Shown: one piece after another, positions 7,833 to 12,077 of the stretch
How the letters are laid out: each line of letters begins with the position of its first letter
Numbering within the stretch: position 1 is the stretch's first letter
DNA from: Cellvibrionales bacterium UBA4495
GTDB taxonomy: Bacteria > Pseudomonadota > Gammaproteobacteria > Pseudomonadales > Porticoccaceae
NCBI GenBank assembly: GCA_002388905.1
Contig: DGNJ01000077.1
Span: forward strand, 1-12,077
Direction of reading: 5' to 3'
Length of the DNA stretch: 12,077 bases
Made by a program: the position numbers and the translations under genes
The notes under the pieces: generated by a model
Databases searched by the model: none
What the model was told of the DNA's origin: nothing
Seen by the model: only the letters and a program-made list of their open reading frames with translations

Positions 7833-9125
7833 ATGTTGCAAGCCTGTTTGAAGGGGATTTTCCTGGGCTGGGTGCTGGTCGCCGCCCTGGCCCATGCCCA
7901 GTTGACCATCGAAATCACCCAGGGGGTGGACGACCCCACGGTTATCGCGGTGCCGCCCATCGACCTGCGGGGTGGCGGCCTGGACACGGACCTGGGCAGT
8001 ATCGTCGCCGCCGACCTGGAGCGCAGTGGCCTCTTCGCCCCCGTCGCGCGGGGCAATATGCTGTCCTTTCCCAGCAACCTGGGGGAGATCCATTATCGGG
8101 ACTGGCGTATCCTCGGTACAGAGTACCTGGTGGTGGGGGAGGCCAGCCGCATCGGCGAAGGGCGCATCAAAGTGGATTTTGCCCTGGTGGCCGTACCCGG
8201 GGAGCGCACGGTGCTGAACCAGTCCGTCCAGGGTCGGGCCTCCGATCTGCGCGGCATTGCCCATTACATCAGCGATAAGGTCTACGAGGCCATCACGGGT
8301 ATCCGCGGCGTCTTTTCCACCCGCCTGGCCTATATCACCGTGACCCCGGCTCCGGGCGGGGAGATGACCTACCGGCTGATGGTATCGGACGCCGACGGGG
8401 CCCGCGAGCGTATGCTGCTCAAGTCCAACGAACCCCTGTTGTCGCCCACCTGGTCGCCGGACGGCAGGGAGCTGGCCTACGTATCCTTCGAGACCGGACG
8501 GCCGGCGATTTTCCGCCAGCGTCTCGCCGATGCCTCCCGGGAGCAGGTTACCGCCTTCCGCGGTCTCAACGGCGCGCCCGCCTGGTCGCCGGACGGTCGC
8601 CGCCTGGCCCTGGTGCTTTCCAAGGACGGCAACCCGGAAATCTATACACTGGACCTGGTTACCGGTGAATTTACCCGTGTGACCCGGCACTTCGCCATCG
8701 ATACCGAGCCCAACTGGACGCCGGACGGCCGCTCTCTGGTATTCACCTCGGACCGGGGCGGGTCCCCGCAGATCTACCGCATCGACCTGGGCAGCCGTGA
8801 TATCGAGCGCATCACATTCCGGGGCAATTACAACGCCCGGCCCAGGCTGGCACCGGATGGACGCACCCTGGTGATGGTGCACCGGGACAACGGCCAGTTC
8901 CATATTGCCTCCCTTGATCTAAAGACGGAGGATTTCAGGATTCTGTCCCGGACCTCCCTGGACGAATCGCCGACGGTGGCACCGAACGGGGCAATGGTGC
9001 TCTATGCCACAAAACGCAACGGCAAGGGCGTACTGGCGGCGGTTTCCATCGATGCCGGTGTTAAATTCTTCCTGCCCACGCGGGAAGGCGACGTGCGGGA
9101 GCCCGCGTGGTCGCCGTTTTTATAA
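7833..9125 (+). CDS. tolB: Periplasmic beta-propeller protein TolB
   Basis: Periplasmic partner of Pal and TolA in the Tol-Pal system. The protein has 430 residues, as in E. coli. A signal peptide covers residues 1-22 with cleavage after AHA. The N-terminal domain (about 23-165) contains the TolA-binding region at its mature start. The C-terminal six-bladed propeller shows WD40-like/PD40 motifs: [10 protein letters not shown] (207), [10 protein letters not shown] (251), [10 protein letters not shown] (295), [10 protein letters not shown] (339), [10 protein letters not shown] (382), and a closing WSP at 426-428. GAGAGA just before the ATG is the ribosome site; the gene begins eight bases after tolA. 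The stop codon lies inside a perfect TATAAT hexamer. Confidence 0.98.
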   Translation: MLQACLKGIFLGWVLVAALAHAQLTIEITQGVDDPTVIAVPPIDLRGGGLDTDLGSIVAADLERSGLFAPVARGNMLSFPSNLGEIHYRDWRILGTEYLVVGEASRIGEGRIKVDFALVAVPGERTVLNQSVQGRASDLRGIAHYISDKVYEAITGIRGVFSTRLAYITVTPAPGGEMTYRLMVSDADGARERMLLKSNEPLLSPTWSPDGRELAYVSFETGRPAIFRQRLADASREQVTAFRGLNGAPAWSPDGRRLALVLSKDGNPEIYTLDLVTGEFTRVTRHFAIDTEPNWTPDGRSLVFTSDRGGSPQIYRIDLGSRDIERITFRGNYNARPRLAPDGRTLVMVHRDNGQFHIASLDLKTEDFRILSRTSLDESPTVAPNGAMVLYATKRNGKGVLAAVSIDAGVKFFLPTREGDVREPAWSPFL

Positions 9126-9126
9126 T
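9121..9126 (+). promoter_or_regulatory. Candidate promoter -10 box for pal
   Basis: A perfect TATAAT preceded by TTTT overlaps the tolB stop codon (TAA 9123-9125), 40 bases before pal. The hexamer 17 bases upstream (GGGAGC) is a poor -35 match and no TGn extension precedes it, so the call rests on the -10 box and its position. Transcription would start near 9133. A hairpin GGAGC (9129-9133) with GCTCC (9138-9142), followed by CCTTT, could be a 5' stem or a weak tolB terminator. Confidence 0.4.
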
Positions 9127-9165
9127 ATGGAGCATCTGCTCCCCTTTCAGACCAAGGAGAACATC

Positions 9166-9684
9166 ATGAGTATGCAAGCACTGAAAACCGGTTTTTTTGT
9201 ATCCCTGCTATCCCTGTTGCTGGCCGCCTGTGCGGGTACCACCACGGAAGATCAGGCTGCGGGTCCCGCCGATACGGGCGCCGTGGCCGGCGATGAGGTG
9301 GCCACCGGTACTGTGGCCGACAGCGATATCGCCGGCGGCGATCTGGGCGCCGGCGGCGTTGCCACGGTATTCTATTTCGAGTTCGACAAGGCCGTGCTCA
9401 AGCCGGAAGCCCGTGCCGCCCTGGACGTCCATGCCCGGCGCCTGAAGAACAACCCGCGTCAGGTTCGCATTGAGGGCCATGCCGACGAACGCGGTACCCG
9501 TGAGTACAACATTGCCCTGGCCGAGCGCCGCGCCAATGCCGTCAAGGAGTATCTGGTGCTCCAGGGCGTCGATTCGAGCCTGATGGAAGTTATCAGCTAC
9601 GGCGAAGAGCGTCCCGCCGCCCTGGGCAGCGACGAAGAAGCCTATGCCCTGAACCGGCGTGTCGAACTCAAGGAAGCGCGCTAA
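9166..9684 (+). CDS. pal: Peptidoglycan-associated outer-membrane lipoprotein Pal
   Basis: Lipid-anchored outer-membrane protein that binds peptidoglycan and TolB, called OprL in pseudomonads. The precursor has 172 residues. The signal peptide ends in lipobox LAAC with the lipidated Cys22; residues after it are Ala-Gly, consistent with outer-membrane sorting. An Ala/Gly/Asp/Thr-rich linker covers about 23-66. The OmpA-like domain (about 67-172) includes [29 protein letters not shown] (Asp107) and [12 protein letters not shown], the last having Ala where many Pal proteins have Gly. AAGGAG (9154-9159), six bases before ATG 9166, fixes the start; the frame is open further up inside tolB but without a signal peptide. 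A strong terminator follows. Confidence 0.98.
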   Translation: MSMQALKTGFFVSLLSLLLAACAGTTTEDQAAGPADTGAVAGDEVATGTVADSDIAGGDLGAGGVATVFYFEFDKAVLKPEARAALDVHARRLKNNPRQVRIEGHADERGTREYNIALAERRANAVKEYLVLQGVDSSLMEVISYGEERPAALGSDEEAYALNRRVELKEAR

Positions 9685-9714
9685 CGCAGGGAGCCCTGCC
9701 AATTGATCCCGGAG

Positions 9715-9752
9715 GCCGGGCGCAGTATTCTGCGCCTGGCTTCTTTTTATTT
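9715..9752 (+). terminator. Intrinsic terminator after pal, in front of cpoB
   Basis: Stem GCCGGGCGCAG (9715-9725) and CTGCGCCTGGC (9730-9740), 11 pairs with one G-T, loop TATT, followed by TTCTTTTTATTT. This is the only textbook intrinsic terminator in the window. Its tail ends only 12 bases before the cpoB start. A smaller hairpin (GCAGG 9686-9690 with CCTGC 9695-9699) precedes it. It probably ends most pal transcripts and reduces cpoB expression relative to pal. Confidence 0.85.
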
Positions 9753-9764
9753 AGGGACGGAAAT

Positions 9765-10547
9765 ATGCGCAATCTCAAGGCGATCCTGCTGATATTTGTA
9801 TTTGGCCAGGCCTGCGCCGAGGCGCCGGTGGTGGATATAGAGGACCAGTCATCCGGCGGTCAGCCCGCGCGGGCCAGCGGCGGGCAGGGATCGGGTTCGG
9901 CCCAGCAGGTGGGGGTCGACATGTACTACCAGGTGCAGATGCTGCAGGAGGAAGTCCGCGAGTTGCGCGGTCTGGTGGAGGAACAGGCCCACGAGATCCG
10001 CCAGTTAAAGCAACGGCAGATGGACGATTACCGGGACCTGGATCGTCGACTCAGCGCCCTGATAAAAGAAGGGGGTGCCCCCGCTTCCGGTGCCGCGCTC
10101 CCGGAATCTGCGGATAACGGGCGCCCGGAGCCGGCCGCCCGTCCGGTACCCGCGCCTCGGGAGGCGAGCGACAGCGATGCCGAGCGGCAAAGCTACGCTG
10201 CCGCCTATGACCTGCTCAAGGATCGCAAGGTGGAACAGGCCACCACCGCTTTCCGGAATCACCTGAAGAATTTCCCCGATGGCCAGTATGCGGCCAATGC
10301 CCACTACTGGCTGGGTGAAATACACCTGCTGCAAAACGAACTGGAAAGCGCCCGGCAGTCCTTTGCCACGGTGGTGAACCAGTTTCCCGCCCACCGCAAG
10401 GCGGCCGACGCCATGTTCAAATTGGGCAAGGTCCTGCATCTTCAGGGCGAGGATGATCGGGCGCGGCAGATGCTGCAAAAGGCCGTGGACGCCGGCGGCA
10501 CTGCTGCGGAACTGGCCAGGGCCTATCTGCGCGACAATTTCCAGTAG
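9765..10547 (+). CDS. cpoB: Cell division coordinator CpoB (YbgF), periplasmic TPR protein
   Basis: Periplasmic protein that links Tol with PBP1B-LpoB during constriction in E. coli. The protein has 260 residues, close to E. coli (263). The signal peptide is about 1-20, ending CAEA. A trimerising coiled coil lies about 52-100 (YYQVQMLQEEVRELRGLVEE). A Pro/Ala-rich linker spans about 103-134. The TPR domain (about 141-257) has repeats starting near 143, 178 and 214, with YAAAYDLLKDRKVEQA, AHYWLGEIHLLQNELESA and AMFKLGKVLHLQGEDDRA. The ribosome site, AGGGACGG (9753-9760), directly abuts the terminator tail. Expression therefore depends on read-through, or on a promoter I do not see within the 80 bases after pal. 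Confidence 0.96.
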   Translation: MRNLKAILLIFVFGQACAEAPVVDIEDQSSGGQPARASGGQGSGSAQQVGVDMYYQVQMLQEEVRELRGLVEEQAHEIRQLKQRQMDDYRDLDRRLSALIKEGGAPASGAALPESADNGRPEPAARPVPAPREASDSDAERQSYAAAYDLLKDRKVEQATTAFRNHLKNFPDGQYAANAHYWLGEIHLLQNELESARQSFATVVNQFPAHRKAADAMFKLGKVLHLQGEDDRARQMLQKAVDAGGTAAELARAYLRDNFQ

Positions 10548-10567
10548 CGCTTCATCCTGTTACGGCT

Positions 10568-10593
10568 CGCTCCCGGCGAAAGAGCCGGGAGCG
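10568..10593 (+). other. GC-rich hairpin after cpoB
   Basis: A perfect 10-bp stem, CGCTCCCGGC (10568-10577) with GCCGGGAGCG (10584-10593), and loop GAAAGA. It is followed by CCCTCCTGT, not a T-run, so an intrinsic terminator is doubtful. It may protect the cpoB mRNA 3' end or pause RNA polymerase; neither is shown by the sequence. Confidence 0.6.
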
Positions 10594-10625
10594 CCCTCCT
10601 GTCGGTCCCCGAAATATGTTTAAAT

Positions 10626-10644
10626 GGCGGGCTGCAAACCCGCC
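10626..10644 (+). other. Hairpin in the queE leader
   Basis: Stem GGCGGG (10626-10631) with CCCGCC (10639-10644) and the 7-base loop CTGCAAA, 14 bases before the queE ATG. A/T-rich TATGTTTAAAT (10615-10625) just upstream could include a -10 box, but no -35 is convincing. The leader has no clear Shine-Dalgarno sequence. It does not match the preQ1-I riboswitch pattern I know. Confidence 0.4.
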
Positions 10645-10658
10645 CGTAACGCCGTCCT

Positions 10659-11309
10659 ATGCACAAAGACTCGCTGAAAATCACCGAGATTTTCCATTCC
10701 CTGCAGGGAGAGACCAGCACCACCGGCCGACCCACGGTGTTCGTCCGCCTGACCGGATGTCCCCTGCGCTGTACCTACTGCGATACCGCCTACGCCTTCT
10801 ATGGGGGCGAGCGCCGTGCCCTGGCCGATATTGTTTCAGAAGTGGCTTCCTACGGAACTCCCTATGTGACGGTAACGGGTGGCGAACCCCTGGCGCAGCC
10901 CGGTTGTCTCCAGCTGCTCGGCACCCTCTGTGATGCGGGGCACCGGGTTTCCCTGGAAACCAGCGGTGCCCTTTCCACCGCCGGTGTGGACGAGCGGGTG
11001 GCAGTGATTCTCGACCTCAAGACTCCTGCTTCGGGGGAAATGGGCCGCAACCTTTACGACAATATCCATCGACTTCGCCGCAGCGACGAGGTCAAGTTCG
11101 TGATCTGCGACCGGGGCGACTATGAGTGGGCGAGAATGCGTGTGGATGCCCTGAACCTCACCGAGAGGGTCGATAATATTCTGTTTTCGCCAAGTCACGG
11201 TCAGCTGGCGGGTGCCGAGCTTGCCGGCTGGATACTCGAAGACCGGCTGCCGGTGCGCTTCCAGACCCAGTTGCACAAACACCTCTGGGGCGACGAGCCG
11301 GGACGATGA
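10659..11309 (+). CDS. queE: 7-carboxy-7-deazaguanine synthase QueE
   Basis: Radical-SAM enzyme converting 6-carboxytetrahydropterin to 7-carboxy-7-deazaguanine, the ring-contraction step towards preQ0/queuosine, in the cytoplasm. The protein has 216 residues. The N-terminal [11 protein letters not shown] is followed by the iron-sulfur motif CPLRCTYC (Cys34, Cys38, Cys41), AYAFYGG, and the SAM-contacting TGGEP (73-77). DLKTPASGE (about 128-136) and the C-terminal [12 protein letters not shown] are also typical. The CxxxCxxC spacing is standard. The start [12 protein letters not shown] matches the family although no ribosome site is evident. The stop overlaps the queC start as ATGA. The gene location next to cpoB is the pseudomonad arrangement. 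Confidence 0.97.
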   Translation: MHKDSLKITEIFHSLQGETSTTGRPTVFVRLTGCPLRCTYCDTAYAFYGGERRALADIVSEVASYGTPYVTVTGGEPLAQPGCLQLLGTLCDAGHRVSLETSGALSTAGVDERVAVILDLKTPASGEMGRNLYDNIHRLRRSDEVKFVICDRGDYEWARMRVDALNLTERVDNILFSPSHGQLAGAELAGWILEDRLPVRFQTQLHKHLWGDEPGR

Positions 11310-12004
11310 GCGGGAAGGACCTGGCTGGCAAGCAGCCCCGCGCCGTGGTGCTGGTGTCCGGGGGCCTGGACTCCGCTACCGTGTTGGCCATCGCCCGGGC
11401 CGAGGGCTATGACTGCCACACGCTAAGTTTTGATTACGGTCAGCGACACCGGGCGGAGCTGTCGGCTTCCGCGCGGGTCAGCCGCTCCCTGGGCGCGGTG
11501 GAGCACAAAACCCTCTCGATTGACCTGCGGGCCATTGGCGGGTCCGCCCTCACCGACGAAGACATCGCCGTACCCGAGGCGCAGACCCCGGGTATTCCCG
11601 TGACCTATGTCCCCGCCCGCAATACCGTGTTCCTGTCCATCGCCCTGGGGTGGGCCGAAGTCCTTGGTGCCCTGGATATCTTTATCGGCGTTAATGCCGT
11701 GGACTACTCGGGCTACCCCGATTGCCGCCCCGAATACATCGAGGCTTTCGAGAAAATGGCTAACCTGGCCACCAGGGCCGGTGTCGAGGGCCATCGATTG
11801 AATATCCACACCCCGCTTATGGAGCTGTCCAAGGCGGAGATTATCCGCCGCGGCATGGCGCTGGGTGTTGACTATGCCGAAACGGTCTCCTGCTACCAGG
11901 CAAGCTCCGATGGGCTGGCATGCGGTCGCTGCGACAGCTGCCGTCTGCGTCTGCAGGGCTTTGCCGAGGCGGGCGTTGCCGACCCCACGCGCTACGCGAA
12001 TTAA
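11306..12004 (+). CDS. queC: 7-cyano-7-deazaguanine (preQ0) synthase QueC
   Basis: ATP-dependent enzyme that converts the QueE product 7-carboxy-7-deazaguanine to preQ0 with ammonia, in the queuosine pathway. The protein has 232 residues. The N-terminal PP-loop motif is SGGLDS (18-23), followed by SFDYGQRHR (41-49) and VPARNTVFL (102-110). The C-terminal zinc site is Cys196, Cys206, Cys209 and Cys212 in SCYQ...[24 protein letters not shown] (128-144) is a conserved family segment. The ATG overlaps the queE stop, so the two pathway enzymes are probably translated together; other steps (queD, folE, queF, tgt) are not in the window. Confidence 0.98.
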   Translation: MSGKDLAGKQPRAVVLVSGGLDSATVLAIARAEGYDCHTLSFDYGQRHRAELSASARVSRSLGAVEHKTLSIDLRAIGGSALTDEDIAVPEAQTPGIPVTYVPARNTVFLSIALGWAEVLGALDIFIGVNAVDYSGYPDCRPEYIEAFEKMANLATRAGVEGHRLNIHTPLMELSKAEIIRRGMALGVDYAETVSCYQASSDGLACGRCDSCRLRLQGFAEAGVADPTRYAN

Positions 12005-12017
12005 GGCCCTTTTGCGC

Positions 12018-12045
12018 TTGACCTTTGTCTGCTGATAAGTAAGAT
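12018..12045 (+). promoter_or_regulatory. Stable-RNA-type promoter of the tRNA-Lys gene
   Basis: TTGACC (12018-12023) and TAAGAT (12040-12045) are separated by 16 bases. A GC-rich discriminator (GCGCCTC, 12048-12054) follows, as in promoters under stringent control. Predicted transcription starts about 12052, only some six bases before the mature tRNA 5' end. The motifs are seen; stringent control is inferred. Confidence 0.6.
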
Positions 12046-12057
12046 ATGCGCCTCTTC

Positions 12058-12077
12058 GGGTCGTTAGCTCAGTTGGT
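12058..12077 (+). tRNA. tRNA-Lys, 5' 20 bases only
   Basis: GGGTCGTTAGCTCAGTTGGT equals the 5' end of the tRNA-Lys(UUU) of E. coli as I recall it: acceptor strand GGGTCGT, then the D arm GCTC with AGTTGGT. The gene is cut by the window end, so the anticodon is not seen. A tRNA-Lys after queC is also found in pseudomonads, which supports the identity. Confidence 0.85.

Noticed and set aside
9004..9165. Upstream in-frame ATG for pal inside tolB
   Set aside because: It would bury the lipoprotein signal peptide; ATG 9166 has an ideal ribosome site and a proper lipobox.
10568..10600. Intrinsic terminator after cpoB
   Set aside because: The stem is excellent but followed by CCCTCCTGT rather than T residues; listed as a hairpin only.
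10548..10658. preQ1-I riboswitch before queE
   Set aside because: The hairpin loop and downstream sequence lack the A-rich tail and the pairing expected for that class.

Overview
The window is a 12 kb, GC-rich (clearly above 60% by eye), gene-dense piece of a gammaproteobacterial chromosome. All protein genes lie on the + strand. The block ruvC-ruvA-ruvB-ybgC-tolQ-tolR-tolA-tolB-pal-cpoB-queE-queC-tRNA-Lys is the order known from pseudomonads and related Gammaproteobacteria, and the protein sequences fit that group. I cannot place it in a genus. Nothing suggests recent transfer: no insertion sequence, phage gene, CRISPR array or abrupt change of composition is visible.

Layout. (1) 1-3081: the 3' part of obgE (ribosome-associated GTPase), a DUF402/FomD-like protein, proB (first step of proline synthesis) and a small unrecognised exported protein. 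(2) 3082-3263: a 182-base intergenic region with a long potential RNA stem. (3) 3264-5476: ruvC, ruvA and ruvB, the Holliday-junction resolvase and branch-migration motor. (4) 5487-9684: ybgC and tolQ, tolR, tolA, tolB and pal, the envelope machine that uses proton-motive force to constrict the outer membrane at division. (5) 9685-10547: a strong intrinsic terminator, then cpoB, the Tol/PBP1B coordinator, starting 12 bases after its T-rich tail. (6) 10659-12004: queE and queC, two enzymes of 7-deazaguanine (queuosine precursor) synthesis. (7) 12018-12077: a stable-RNA-type promoter and the first 20 bases of a tRNA-Lys gene, cut by the window end.

Genes are tightly packed. Four junctions overlap as ATGA or GTGA (proB/small gene alternative start, ruvC/ruvA, ybgC/tolQ, queE/queC), which points to translational coupling.

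The genes are mostly well-known housekeeping functions, and I see no convincing undescribed multi-gene system. The points worth a second look are small: the DUF402 gene between obgE and proB; a perfect 18-bp palindrome over the obgE stop codon; two hairpins sharing a T-run in the proB leader; the orphan exported protein; the structured region before ruvC; a perfect TATAAT box at the tolB stop codon ahead of pal; the terminator in front of cpoB; and a short Arg/Glu-rich central domain in TolA.
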